Assembly (NCBI GenBank): GCA_014058105.1
Contig: JACGCM010002776.1
Location: 1,364,001 to 1,428,000, forward strand
From: Kingdonia uniflora
Taxonomy: Eukaryota > Streptophyta > Magnoliopsida > Ranunculales > Circaeasteraceae
Direction of reading: 5' to 3'
DNA length: 64,000 bases
Each line of letters begins with the position of its first letter. Position 1 is the stretch's first letter. Below are positions 33,458 to 47,001 of this stretch, piece after piece. Both the position numbers and the translations under genes were made by a program. The notes under the pieces were generated by a model that was not told the DNA's origin, did not search any database, and was given only the letters and a program-made list of their open reading frames with translations.

Positions 33458-36400
33458 AATCACCATTCTACTGAGAATTGTTATGCTATACAGCGGATAC
33501 TTGAGCTCATTTTTAAGGAAGGGAGGATGCTCGAATACATTGTCAACCTGAAGTCATACCAGGATGGAAACCATAAGAAACAACTCGAAGTTGTCCAGGT
33601 CAACAACAAGGCGGAGGAGAAGCATCTCTACTACATGCATCTCAACGACATGATCAAAATCAACCAGATCAACAATTCCAGCCGATCAAAGCGCAGGTGG
33701 CTCTCCGAATGCTGTGATCTTACACTTCAAGACAAAGAAGCCAAACTTTTTCCCAAGTCAAGCAATCGCCGGCTAGGAATCTCTTTCGAGGATTGCGATA
33801 CTAGTCATGTCAAATTTCTACCTCAAGATGCGCTAGTCATTATGCTCAAGATGAAGCAGTTTTTCATGCACACAATGATGATCGATACTGGAAGTGGTAT
33901 TTAAATTCTTTTACTGAGTATGATTGACCAGATGGGGTTAGCTGACCAAGTCATTCAGAGCGACACCAACATCAGCGGGTTCAACGACTCCCGAGAAGAA
34001 CGAGTAGGCAAGATTATCTTACCTATTACCGCAGTACCAGCCACTATCGACATTATTTTCTATGTCATCAATACCAAGTCTCGCTATCTTGGAATTATGG
34101 GCCGCTGCTGGATACACAACATGCAAGCAATCGCTTCCACTTATTATCAAGCACTCTGCTTCAAGTACTACAACAGTATTTATAAAATTTGAGGTAGCCA
34201 AAAACTTTCTCGAGCTTGTGAATATACTGTCTCAGCCATCCTCGTTACTTCAGAAAAAATTTCCGCATAGCAATTACAGAAAAGGGATCACCACGACGAC
34301 CAATCACCTACAGAGGAACCCATAGAATACCTCAACATTGATGGACCTAGCAGAGGTACATTCATTGGAACTAAGTTGGTTCAACGAGAAAAAGACGCTC
34401 TCATCCAGTTCCTGCAACTCAATCAAGACGTTTTTGCATGGTCTTTCAAAGAAATGCCCGGAGTCGATTCAGCAATGGCTTGCCACAAGCTAGCCATCAA
34501 TGTCAACTCCCCGGTAGTAAAACATAAATAGCGACGATTCTCACCACGTTTTTGAGATGAAGTTAACATCGAGATTGAGAAATTGATCAAAGTGGGATTC
34601 ATTCGAGAAGCCAAGTATCCGGACTGGTTATCCAACATTGTCGCTGTCCCAAAGAAGAACATACAAGTTTGCGTTTGCGTAGATTTCACAGATTTAAATA
34701 AACACACCCTAAAGAACAGTTTCCCTCTTCTCAATATTCATCAGATCCTCGACTCCACTGCAGGCCACGATCTCCTATCTATGATGGATGTTGCTTTTAG
34801 ATATAACCAAATACCACTCCTCGAAGAAGATTAAGATAAGGTAACATTTATCACTGAAAGTGGCATTTACTGTTACAAAGTCATGCCCTTCGAGCTCAAG
34901 AATGCAGGGGACACATACCAACAATTGTTGATTGCAATGTTAAAAGCACACCCGGGAATAATCGTTGAAGTCTACATCGATGATTTCTTGTGAAAAAGCA
35001 TACAGTCAGAAAATTACATCTCAGATCTCAATACAATATTCAACATCCTTCGATCTTGCAGAATACGTCTCAACCTGGATAAATATCAATTCAGAGTACA
35101 TTCTGGCCGCTTCCTAAGCCACCTTATCAGCAAGAAAGGGATTGCAGCCTATCCAGATCAAATCCGCGCTCTCCTCGACATGCCTTCTCCAAAGATAATG
35201 AAAGATGTCCAAAAACTCACTGGCAAAATTGTCGTAATTATCCGTTTCACCTCCAAATCTTTATACTGCTGCCGTTGGCATTTCCTGTTACTCCGAGGAT
35301 GTACCTAAAGAGGCAATGCCCAGCCAACTGTGGAAGTCACATGGACACCAGAATGTGAAGCAGCTTTTCAGAATCTCAAAATTTATTTGGGGAGGTCCCC
35401 CATAATGTGCACCCCCGTAGGTAATGAGGAACTGATTATCTACCTAACAGTCACTGACATTTTTCTCAGCTTGGTTATTATTCATCTGGAATTTTTTTTG
35501 AGAAACCAGTCTTCTTCATCAGCAAAATACTTACAACAGCAGAAATAAGGTACTCTAAAATTGAGAAACTTCTTCTCACCCTTGTTTACACTTCGTAGAA
35601 ACTCAAGCACTACTTCCTAATGCATTATGTCAAAGTGATGACAAATTACCCACTTCGGGAAGTTCTATCCAAAAAAGAGAAGTCACGAAGAGTGTAACAG
35701 TGGTCAATCAGTTTGGACGAACATGATATAAAGTTTGAACAACGCCATTCATATAAAGGTTAGGCCGTTACCGATTTCCTCACTGATTTTCCAATGGAAG
35801 AACCTGAATGTGAGGAGAACAATCTAGACCTTACTGAAGGTACGCCAGAAAATCTGCCTCCCAAGCCTTTCGATGAGCGAGTTGACTCGATCACCACGTC
35901 AGGGTGGAGACTTATCACCGATGGATCAGCAGGACCTGCAGGGTTAGAAATCAGGATTATTTTGATTACCCCTACAAATGACAGAATTGAGAAATCAATC
36001 CGCCTGGATTTCAAGGCCTCAAATAATGTCACCGAATATGAAGCTCTCATTCACGGACTCGACCACGTTCTTGAGCTCGACGTCCCGGAACTCTCAGTTT
36101 ACACAAATTTATTACTCATCATTCATCATTATTCTGAGCAGTACAAGTTGAATGGGACGATGATCGAATACGCGGCCCTCGTTGCAAATAGGATGAGTAA
36201 GTTCGCGAAAGCGACTCTCGAATATCTTCCTCGAGGGGAGAACAGACGCGCCGATTCCTTGACGTATCTAGTTGGTATCTTAGGCATGGAAGCTCGATAT
36301 CTCCAGATCGAAATCATTTCAACCCCCAACATTGATCACGTATCAGTATGCACGATCAACACTGGGGGCGATAAAGGGAGAAGCGATGATTGGCGAAAGC

Positions 36401-37640
36401 CTTTCATTGATCACCTCGGCGTCGATAACAAATACAATGGACCACTTCCAACAGATCTGAAAGAACGCAGATAGCTGATCAACAACTTGAAACGTTACAT
36501 TACCCAAAATGGCATGTTTTACCGTTTATCCGTTACAGGGACTTATCTCAAGTGTCTCTTGAAATCGAAAACAGACGAGCTGCTTCGTGAATTACACAAA
36601 GGAACTTGTGGCTCCCACGCCGCAGGTAGATCATTAGCAAACAGAGCAATAACTCAATGAGTATTCTGGCCCGGTATGCGCAAGCAAGCAGAAGTGTATT
36701 CCTGCAGATGCGACACCTGCCAAAGATATGGAAATATGATACGCGCCCCTGCGCTCTAGCTCCATTCAAGCAAAGTTTTCTGGCCATTCAAAATATGGGC
36801 ACTAGACCTCGTCGGCAAATTCCCTAACTCTCCAGGTAATCGCCGCCACCTACTCGTAGCTACCGATTACTTTACCAAATAGGTAGAAGCAATTCTACTA
36901 TGTTGAACCAGAGAAGAAGATGTCATCTCTTTTATCTGGAACCATATAATCACCTGATTCGGGTGCCCCTACTTAATTCGTTTCGATAGCGGGCCCCAGT
37001 TCCTAGGTGATAAAGTTGTTACCTTCCTAAATTGCTACAATATCATCCATTCACCATCCAATCCTTAATATCCTTAAGGCAGTGGCCAAGCCAAAATCAC
37101 CAACAAAACTATCATGGATGGACTCAAAAAATGGCTTCACACACAGAAAAAATAAAATTGGGTCCACGAACTACCACACATCATGTGGGCGTATCGAACT
37201 ACTCCCCGACAGTCTATGGGGTGTACCCCATTCCTCCTTACTTATGGCACCGAGGCAGTTATTCCTTCTGAATATCATTATCCAGTTCAGGATCATGCGC
37301 TAACGGACGAGGAAAATGAGTTCTAATTGGCTTGCAACCTCAATATGATAGATAAAACAAGGAAACACGCCATCGTTAGCCTAGGTCGATACCATCATAT
37401 ACTGGCCAGGTCTTACAATAACCGTGTCAGTTGCCACACCTTTCAAATCAAAGATCTCACCCTACGAGAAATTCTTCAACATCGCAAAGAGCCTCACGCT
37501 GGAAAATTAGCCGACAATTGGGAGGGTCAATTCATTATAGCTGGTCTCTCAGGCTTGGGATTATACTATCTCATGATAGAAGAGGGAGTCCCCATTTCAA
37601 ATCCTTGGAACACTAGATGACTGAAACAATACTATCGTTA
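33443..37640 (+). pseudogene. Gypsy-1 pol pseudogene (protease, RT, RNase H, integrase)
   Basis: Protease: active-site DTGS at 33884-33895, then YLGIMGRCWIHNMQAI (34085). RT: IEKLIKVGFIREAKYPDWLSN (34570; given in short form here as the usual entry block), FPLLNIHQILD, and the catalytic box YIDDFL (34972-34989). RNase H follows, then a second RNase H-like domain of the archaeal type (WRLITDGSAG near 35905; KASNNVTEYEALIHGL near 36015; YLPRGENRRADSL near 36220), a Tat-lineage mark. Integrase: His-His-Cys-Cys zinc finger (ELHKGTCGSHAAG, CDTCQ; 36580-36725), WALDLVGKFPNSP (36800), RFDSGPQF (36980). The third catalytic residue, Glu, is replaced by Lys (GQAKITNKT, near 37095). Multiple stops are spread over the gene. 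Confidence 0.88.
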
Positions 37641-37847
37641 GTCATCTCACTACTTCAATTCCATGTTTCGTTGTTTGATATAAATTCCAAAAGTGAGATT
37701 CTTATCTCCATCCAATGTAAATTCTGAACTTATCAATGAAAGTTTTTTTTACATAATGTCAATCCCTTCACAAAATAGTCATTCGCATTCCATAGATTCA
37801 AGCATAGATAATACTAGCTTACAATCTACATTCCATAAGTTCGATCG

Positions 37848-38800
37848 AGGAACTTCGTTGGCTTCTACCACTACATATCTGTGAGGGTGGCAAGTGTGAA
37901 AACTTATTTAACTTCAAAGAGCCTAGTAAGAGATAAGACATAGGTAATACTAATTTTCATCTCTTACAACTTGTCTAGTCTACACCAGCAGGCTGGATTA
38001 AGCATACAACTTGGTTCAGTTGAATCTATACATATCTGCAAGGGTAGCAAGTATGAAAAGTTGTTCAACTTCAAAGAGCCAAGCAAGAGATAAGACATAA
38101 GTAATACTAGTCTTCATCTTTTACAACTTGTTTGGTCTACACCAGTAGGCTGGATCGAGCATACAACTTGGTTCAGCTGAATCTATACATATCTGCGAGG
38201 ATGGCCAGTATGAAAACTTGTTCAACTTCAAAGAGCCAAGCAAGAGATAAGACATAAGTAATACTAGTCTTCATCTTTTACAACTTGTTTGGTCTACACC
38301 AGTAGGCTGGATCGAGCATACATCTTGGTTCAGCTGAATCTATACATATCTTCGCGGGTGGCAAGTGTAAAAACTTGTTCAACTTCAAAGAGCCAAGCAA
38401 GAGATAAAACATAGGTAATACTAGTCTTCATCTTTTACAACTTGTTTGGTCTACATCAGTAGGCTGGATCGAGCATACAACTTGGTTTAGCTGAATCTAT
38501 ACATATCTGCGATTGTGTCAAGTGTAAAAGCTTACCTTACATCAAAGACACAACCAGGCATTAGATAAAGTAAAGGTTATACTAGCTTTCATCTCTTTCA
38601 ATATGTCTGTGACATTTCTATAAGCCTAGGTCATGGATAACACTTGGTCTAGCAGCCCTTCTATATTTCTGAGATTATAACGAATGTAAAAATTTGTTTT
38701 ATATCAAGGATCCCACCAGATACAAGATAAGGCAATGGTCATACTAGCTTTTATCTATAACAATGTGGCTACAACAATTCGACTTATATATAGGTCAAAA
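37848..38800 (+). repeat. 157-bp tandem array in gypsy-1
   Basis: The phrase CATATCTGCRAGGRTGGCAAG starts at 37874, 38031, 38188, 38345 and 38502, a constant 157-bp step, with a decayed sixth unit near 38661. Each unit includes AGAGATAAGACATAGGTAAT and GTCTACACCAGTAGGCTGG. The array lies between integrase and the antisense gene, the place where Tat/Ogre elements are known to carry satellite-like tandem repeats. Confidence 0.92.
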
Positions 38801-38805
38801 TCATA

Positions 38806-41800
38806 TTAAAGAAGATTATTCCCTGCTGATATAGTGCAGGCAATACTTTCCCCCACATCATCAAGAGGTTTATCCTTTAGTTTGTGGGCCATGACAGCCC
38901 TACCTCGTTCTACTAAGTCAGCAGTTCGAGAGCCTAGTTGAGTCTCCATGACGCCCAAACAGTTACCTCAATCTATCTCAGCTCTACAGGTGTATCCCTT
39001 ATCTGACAGAGTTTGAACAAGGTATCTCGTTCCAACTCAAGCCTTTTAACTTCCTCTTCAAAATATGCAACAATTACCTTTAACAATTCAGATCGAGCCA
39101 CATCAGGTACTACCACTTTTGCGAACCTAGCCTTTAACCTCTCGTAACGCACCTTTACACTAACATAAGTATCCTTCCAAGCGTTTCTATCTGCATCAAT
39201 CCTATCATAGCGAAGGGAATTTCTTAAAATTTGGCAATATACTACTCTGACTCAGCCAAATTCATGGCTTGTAATTCTACCACCCGAGCACGAAGCATCC
39301 CAAGCTTAGCGTTCAACTCCTCTCACGCAAGCAGATCCTTCAATAAATCATCCTTTCTCTTCACTAGCAAATCCTTAGCTCTTATCTCCCCCTCCAAAAT
39401 TCTCTCCCTGATAAGAGCAGCGTCCAGCTTATGCTGACATTCCCAAAAATCTGCATTTTCCTCTGAACATGCCCCTAAATTCGAGATACATCACTTTCTA
39501 GCTCTTTAATACGACTTGAGAGACTAACGACATCCCCTTGAACTAGAGGATCCTTAATCACAGTTCTAGTTCCCCCATAACGCTCTTTAACCTATGCTTT
39601 CTTGGCACGAGCAATGGCTTGATCCCTTTCAACTTTAAGACTAACGACTCTCTCGTTTAAGCCATCACACCTGCGCTGCATTTCTCGAAATTCCATATCC
39701 ATAGCGGGGAGGGCTGTTTGAAAATGTTTAGTTGCGGCCTCCGACGCCAATAGGTTTTCTCAAGCTACCCTCAACTCGTCATCTTTTCCAATGAATTTTT
39801 GTCTCATTTACTCCAGCTCGATCCTGCAGCTATCAAGATCAGATCGACATAATTTCTCAATTCGTTCCAACGTCTGAATAAGGTATTGTGCCATTTCCAC
39901 CTGCTTACCCTTCACAGCCAATGCATCAACTTGACGTTAAAGATTCTCAGCACGCTCTGTTACCTCAGATAAATCTTCTAATCCCTTCTAAATCCCATAT
40001 TCTTTCTCCTCGACTTGACAAGTCAGGTCAGAGATGACCTGATTCAACTTCTAGTCTGAAGTGCACTTTTACGTATTGATCCTCCCAGCTCTTATTCGTC
40101 TCCTTCACCCTATCGAACTGCTCTATAAATTCCCGATTGCACATGAGTGCATGATCCTCACGTACGCGAGATGCATCCAATTCGACCTGTGACATATAAC
40201 AACGATTAAGTACAGTTTAATTCAGAAAGTATCATTTCTACATATACATACAACATTTTAAGAGAATACTTGGGTTCTAGGCATCTGTTTCCAAATACTT
40301 TTAGATTAAAAGTTTGGAGTCCATTCTCAGAGAACACTTAACTAATATTCTTTCGGCATACAAGGTACATACTTTTGATATCCTACTCAATATTAATAAC
40401 GTTAGATTTTTGCTATGCATTTCAATCCTATTTACTTAACTTAGCATTGGTATAACACAAAGATTAAGCAACCTATTTCAAATCTAGCTTGCAACTCCGT
40501 TTGTGCAGACAACAGGGCCTTTGAGGTCTCTATTTCCCTGGCAAGTCCAGATTCTAGGTCATTATTCCAGAGACTCATCTCTTTAACTACCTATAAAAGA
40601 TTTATAAACAAAGTCAACATACAGCAGTTTCTTTCCCGCACAAAAGTTTACAACTTCCAGATATTCAGACAAAACCATGTCTACCCTACCTTCTCACTCC
40701 CACCTTCTGGGAGCTCAAGATCGTCCTCTTGGTTATCAAGCACTGTTTAGGGGGAGACACCATCCAAACCATCCACAGCCCCCAATACTTCTGCTTCCTC
40801 TACTTCTTCCTCAGCATAGGTGTCAGCCTTAATGACATCCACCTCCTCCTGAGAGTATCCCTTCAGCATCAAGTAACGACCTAGTCTAACACATTCCTCA
40901 GCCATCTTGTCTTAAGTGGTCTTTGCCTTGACCTGTAACTGGCCGATCGCCAAGGTATGAGCAGCCTTCAGCTGCTTGACTTCTTTCAGGGCATCGATCT
41001 TGGCTCGAGCCAGGTTTTTCTCCAGCTCGCTCTTCACCTTTTTTAGCTCGGATTCCTGTTCTTCTATACCGAGCCAAATCCCCTTGATAAGGTGAGCAAC
41101 CTGCAAAAATTATATCGACCTCAGTTACTAGCTCGAAGTATATTAAACATTTTTATCTGATAATATAAACTTACCATATAGTTTGTGTCTTCCTTTCCTT
41201 GTAGAATCGCTAACTTAGCCCTTTCCTCGACCTCTTTGAGGTCATCCCCTGAAACAGATTGCCCCTCAGTGACCTTCTCTCATGAGCCAACCAAAGGCTC
41301 AACCCTTATCCGCTTCCCTTGCGCGACCTCACCAATGACTGTGGTACCAGAGGCCGGCAAAGCCTTTTTTATCTATCTCTTCGAAAACTTGTGGGCTATC
41401 TTGCTCATCGAAAGGTTTGGTTGAGCTGAACTAGCCGACACAGGAGTCTTAGCTCAAACCTTATCCCCGCTTGTTTGCCTTGTTCCTTCGTCGGTACCCG
41501 TCACCGACCTAGTAGACAAAGCCTTTGCAACCTTTTTCGACCTACTTTCAACTCTCTTCTTTCTACTCAGGCCAAGTTCCCCCAAAACTAGTTCAAGTTC
41601 AGTCTCCTCCTCTACGACCTCGTCCAACAAACACTCTTTCCTTTCCACTGTAGAATTCACACCTGCAATAAACACATTTTTCTATCAACTATACTTGTCA
41701 AAGAAACATAACAATAATTCTATTTATTCATGTCTATACTTACATTGCTTTACAGATCTAAATCGGAGGTCCAAAAGTTCATCGTCGTCTCTTTGAAGGC

Positions 41801-42490
41801 AATTACCCTTTACCCATATGATGTTGTCATTCCATGTTTGACCTGCTGAATTCAGATCGAAAATCGATGCTGAGTAACGCTAGCATAGAAGTACGACCCC
41901 CCACTAGTCTTAAAATTCTTCACCCCATAAAACAACAAAATATCCTCAGGGGTTATCCTTCTCACTTTGTTCTCCCTTTCCCACCTATCATTCAGATGGT
42001 TACATACAGTTATGACCTCCCACATATTCTCGTTCATTTGAATGTGACATGCCCTAATTGCATTTATTACCCCTTTTACCAAATTGGTGAGGGGGAGGCA
42101 CAGCCCATACTCTAATTGAGATAGGTAACATAGAAAACCCTCTGAAAGGTCACTACGGACATATCCATCAAAATACTCAAATGAGATCGATACGCCTATA
42201 CCCCTATCCCATTTTTCTGCTTCTAAATCTGCCAAAAGATAAAAATACTCCTCCCCCTCCGTAACTGTACAATCCCTAAACTGCCTGCCGACAAACTCTA
42301 CACATTTACCCCACTTACCTCCTATATTCCCCTTGGCATTACAAAATTCTCTGAAAGTATCAGAACCCGGAGGATAAGACACCAACTGACCCGGGAAACC
42401 CAAAAATTATTCCAATCCACTTTCCCCTTCGCTATCAGACTTATTCGCTCTACCAGAGGTTGAAACCTCATTAACAGATGACCTACCCAT
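38806..42490 (-). pseudogene. Antisense gene of gypsy-1 (Transposase_28-like plus coiled coil)
   Basis: It reads opposite to gag-pol. The ATG at 42490 (MGRSSVNEVSTSGR) matches the start of the homologue in gypsy-2 (57611). The first exon contains LVSYPPGSDTFREFCNAKG, DLSEGFLCYLSQLEYGLCLP and ITPEDILLFYGVKNF, a pattern shared with the plant 'putative gypsy type transposon' (Transposase_28-like) proteins. Downstream exons are rich in Lys, Glu and Leu and form long coiled coils (for example 41106-40912). The end is VGESIACTISAG before TAA at 38806. Introns and stops split it. Function is unknown; antisense ORFs at this place are known in Grande and Retand-type elements. Confidence 0.72.
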
Positions 42491-44470
42491 CTTAAAAATA
42501 GACTCTACAGGTCTATTTCAACCTACACCGATGCCTCTCACGCTCGACCTACATACAGGTTAAAGTATTTATCATTCTTCCATCTATGTATACGTATATA
42601 TCTATGTATTCAACATATATCTCCGATAATTCAGTCACACATAACACATATATTTACACTATAGAATATCAAAGTATATTACATATATATCTCTGCTAAC
42701 CTTCAATATCCGGATGCGAATCGGTAGAAGAGTCAAGCTTTCTCCTCACTGTACTGCTATATTCCCACTACGAGATCCCGAACCTTTTGCCATTTTTAAC
42801 CGTTTATCGTCTTCAAAAAACTCTTAATTTATTCCCCTGATCTTTCGCCTTTCTTTCTGATTGCTCTCCAAGTCTTTTATGGTAAAACGATTGTTTGGAG
42901 ATGAAGAAGAACTATTTATCTTTTCTCTCTCATGCGGTTGGCATTTATTACCCCTCACATGAACCGTCCTTGATTCCAAAACTGAGGCATCCTTTCCACT
43001 CTCCATGTCAGACGCCTTGTACTTTTTCGATAAAACCACATTTCCATCATAATAACTCTCCTCATTTATTAACGTGTTTTGTTGCCCTATATCCATATCT
43101 TTTCTTAACGTCCCCTTACTCATGATGACTTGCACTGTGGGATGTCACAACTCTATTTCATTTTTTATACAAAATAAAACTAGAAGCTTTTGCACTCAGG
43201 TATTTTTGTTTTAAAGTACTTGTTTATCATACTTACAGTGATTGACGTCAATTTCAATGTCATACAATATTTAAATTTATTCAAATTGCTTGCTGAACAA
43301 TCTCAAAACAGATTCCCCCTATTGAGGATCCAATTGACTTGTATTATTTCTGATGCATTCTAACATTTATCTTATTCATAAGAACATCTAAACATTATCC
43401 ATCATAGCCTTGGAAAACTTTAGCAACCTGTATTTGATCACATCATTCACCAATCCTCATATCTTCAAAATCGATCTCCACTTCAGCGATCAAACCCACC
43501 ACCCTTTCTCATTCTGCCGAATTCCTCATGAATACGCGAAAGAATGACTCATAAAAGTAACGAGCATACTCAAGTTCTCTACTTCTGATATCTTACCCTT
43601 CGAGCTGGCAAACCCTCATCATCAACTTGGCATCGTAACCGAGCGAGCCAAAAATTCTTTCCCGCACCTTAGCAGTTTTTATGGCTAATCAACCATCTGC
43701 AGCATGACGAATCCTCTGAGATCGAGTTTACACCATCCTAACCTTCCCCTGAGCTTTTGCAGGTCATCATATCAGTATTTATAAGATTTCCCAATCACTT
43801 CCTCCTTTCACTCAGTTTTTACCTAGTTTTGTGTAACAGAAACCCAAGATATCAGACTCGCTTATTATAACTTATCCCCTCATTAGTACACTCACTAGTT
43901 ACTACGATCGACTTTATGAGTAGTATCTCTGTAGACCTTAAAATAACTCGAATTAACATATTTCTACGATTTCTATTTCATTTCCTGTTAAAACATAAAT
44001 CTTTTATATCAAATATTCATCTCAGTTCAAACGTTGTTACAGCACTTATCAACAGTTATTCAACTACACATTTTAGGTAGACTTAAGAAAAATATATACA
44101 CAAAACTTGTGAGAATCAATTTATATTCATATTACTCATAACACGATTTACAGATAACAAATTTTCACACAGGAATACAACAGCATGTTATCTGTCCAGC
44201 ATCGAACTTCAGGTACTTTACACTTTTACAAAGAGGAGTACCAAATCAAAAGTTTCTTCTCTCACACCCTTCCAAAATTGAAAAAACTTTCATTCCTCCC
44301 TCTAGTATATCCCTCATCTTTTTTCTTTTACACTTTTCTTTTTTTCTCTCTCACTCTTCCTCTCCCTCTCAAACACTTCTAAGTCCCTAACATATTTGGA
44401 AAAGCATATTGTTTCCCTGAAACGCATGAAAAGAAAAGATAAGAGCGAGGTTGGAGAGATAGTTGGGAGA
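42491..44470 (+). other. Gypsy-1 3' untranslated region
   Basis: No coding sequence is evident. It aligns, inverted, with gypsy-2 57540-55900: shared phrases include CCTACATACAGG / GTATGTAGGTCGAGCGTGAG at the gene-proximal end and ACTCAAGTTCTCTAC with CGAGCGAGCCAA further out. Similarity fades before 44470. Confidence 0.6.
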
Positions 44471-44473
44471 GAG

Positions 44474-44479
44474 AAGCGA

Positions 44480-44511
<32 letters not shown>

Positions 44512-44512
44512 A
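44474..44512. repeat. GA dinucleotide microsatellite
   Basis: AG/GA run interrupted by one GATAG. It abuts the 5' edge of the LTR element that starts at 44522. Confidence 0.8.
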
Positions 44513-44521
44513 AATGAGATA

Positions 44522-46984
44522 TGTTAGGGGTAAACGTACAGATTACACCCCCACCCGCAATTTGGTTTTATTGTTATCCTCATGGCATACAAATAATTAA
44601 TCAAGAAATATAGAAACACAATTAATATGCACACAAAACACAATATTTACCGGAGGTTCACCTTAAGGTTACTCCCCACCACCAAGTTAGAAATCCACTA
44701 TGTATCCAAGTTCAATTACAAGCCCTCAAGAGATTCCAGCGAACATGGAATCTAATCTCATAATACCCTCACATAGATTTACAAGATAAGAAGAAAATGA
44801 GAGATCCATCAAGAATCCAAGGATTACCTTAACAAAGACCATGTTGAATACCTTCTTCTTGAAACCCTTTAATCTTCTCTCTTCATTGATTTTTTATCTT
44901 AGCAACCAAGAGGTACTTCCCCTTTCACCATTAAATCCTTGGAGAACGACACCCTCCACCTTCTTCCTTATAAAGACCAACTCTTTACAAGGTTTATCAT
45001 AGAGGTTACATCCCTTCTAGATTTCAAGTTTCACTCACACACACAGAGAATTTTTAACTTTTAGTGTACTGAGGCTTTAAACTCATACTCTATATTTATA
45101 GACTCTCTATTAGGTCATCTCCGAAGTAGGCATCACGAGATAAACCATCACTTTGGAATAAATCCCCTCAAAACGAATTTAAAAATAAACAAACAAAGAA
45201 TTTCTCATTCGAATTGACACATTCGAACGACTTCATGACTCGTTCGAACGACTTCCCCTATTTTGAGCCGTAACCTAACAATCTCTACCTCGGCAAAAAA
45301 ACCTCAATTCATTAACCATCCATAGAGCAAACAAACCCATCAACAAAACCGCTAAACTTGTTTACTTCTTATACACTACCCATGACAAAATATTTTCGTA
45401 CCCAAAATCGATACCTTTGTCAAAATCGGTGAATATCCATTAGCTTCTTTTCTCTCCGTAATAAACCATACTTCCGAGCTTGCTCCACCTACAGCCATGA
45501 AACTATATTGCTCCAACTTCCGCTTTGAACATAACTCCATAAACACCATCAAGTCCACCCCTGAACTCCATCACAGAAAAGAGCCTCTAAAATAGTAAAT
45601 TCATCATACCAATGAAATCACACAATTTTACCTACACCAAAAAAATTAGAACCAATGTATGTTTAATTTAGAAAGGAAAAAAATTAAATACTACACAATA
45701 ACCCTGTCATGTCAAACAAACCTGCAAAATCTGACTCTATGTCGTCACACGAACCTAGAGTCTCCGCACATCAACACACTTTGTCATCACACGAACCATA
45801 ACTTACGACCATGATTCATAAAATTGCGACCCGCCAATTTGGTAATCAACCATGGTGAATAACTTGAGGTGCCACCATGATTACCAAATTTAACTAACAT
45901 CGGTTCTAGAGAAAAAACCATCCCCCTTACCGAACTTTTGAAGCTTTTGTGGGAACCACTCCACCTTGAACAAAGTACCATGTTCAAACCTTTCTCACAA
46001 CATAAACTATGTTGTCATGCTTATGTACAATATTATTTTCATATAAATTTCCTCCTCCCAAACTCTACCGCTTGAGAAAATCATGTAGCCAAAATAACCA
46101 AAACCAAATCTATCATGAAAAAATCAAATATCCGACTTAACCATCGAACCCAAGAATCTTTAAAAACTATAATCCCAAGGTCTTAACCTCGTCTAACACT
46201 AATTATTGGGGGTGAACGTGTAAAATACACCCCCCACGCGTAATTTAGTTTTATTCGTTATCCTTATGGCATACAAATAATCAATCAAGAAACATAAAAA
46301 CACAATTAACATGCACACAAAACACAATATTTACCAGAGGTTCATCTTAAGGCTACTCCCCACCACCAAGTTACAATCCACTATGTATCTAAGTTTAATT
46401 ACAAGCCCTCAAGAGATTCCAACGAATATGGAATTCTTTAATCTCGTAATACCCTCACACAGACCATGTTGTAAAAGATGAGAAATCAATGAAGAGAGAA
46501 TAAGAAAATAAGAGATCCATCAAGAATCCAAAGATTACCTCAACAAAGACCATGTTGTATACCTTCTTCTTGAAACCCTTCAATCTTCTTTCTTCATTGA
46601 TTTCTCATCTTAGCAACCAAGAGGTACATTCTCTCTCACCATCAAATCCCTAGAGAACAACACCCTCCACCATCTTCCTTGTAAAGACCAACTGTTTACA
46701 AGGTCTATCATAGAGGCTACATCTCTTCTAAATTTCAAGTTTTACTCACACACATAGGCTTTTTAATTCTTAGTGTACAGAAGCTCTGAACTCACACTCT
46801 ATATTTATAGACTCTCTATTAGGTTATTTCCAAAGTATGCATCACGAGATAAACAAACAAATAGAGCATTTTTTGCTCGAACGACTTTATGACTCGTCCG
46901 AACAACTTTAACGTAAACTCTGCCGTTCGAACGACTTCATGACTCGTTCGAACGACTTCCCCTATTTTGAGCTGCAACCTAACA
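44522..46984 (-). mobile_element. Non-autonomous LTR retrotransposon with ~770-bp LTRs
   Basis: Two direct repeats, 44522-45280 and 46204-46984, share start (TTAGGGGTAAACG / TTGGGGGTGAACG) and end (GAACGACTTCCCCTATTTTG … CCTAACA). On the minus strand the internal part begins with GTGTTAGACGAGGTTAAGAC, a degenerate initiator-tRNA-Met primer site, and ends with CGAGGTAGAGAT, a polypurine-like tract. The 920-bp interior has two short minus-strand frames (45376-45558, 45787-45987) of unknown identity and no gag or pol. Flanking pentamers AGATA and ATTCC do not match. Confidence 0.65.
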
Positions 46985-47001
46985 ATTCCTCTGATACCAA
47001 T

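Larger units (their letters stand above)
31356..44510 (+). mobile_element. Ty3/gypsy element 1, Tat/Retand/Ogre-like, 3' truncated
   Basis: 5' LTR (31356-31937), primer binding site, gag, protease, RT, RNase H with an extra RNase H-like domain, integrase, a 157-bp tandem array and an antisense gene follow in order. This layout is known for the Tat lineage. The 3' non-coding part (42491-44470) aligns in inverted orientation with 57540-55900 of gypsy-2, then breaks off before any 3' LTR. All genes are decayed. Confidence 0.85.

Noticed and set aside
37848..38800. CRISPR array
   Set aside because: Unit of 157 bp is repeated in full, no short repeat-spacer pattern, and it lies in a plant retrotransposon.
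44185..44382. 65-codon plus frame near the gypsy-1 end
   Set aside because: Low complexity, Phe/Leu/Ser-rich, no conservation with gypsy-2 at the matching place.
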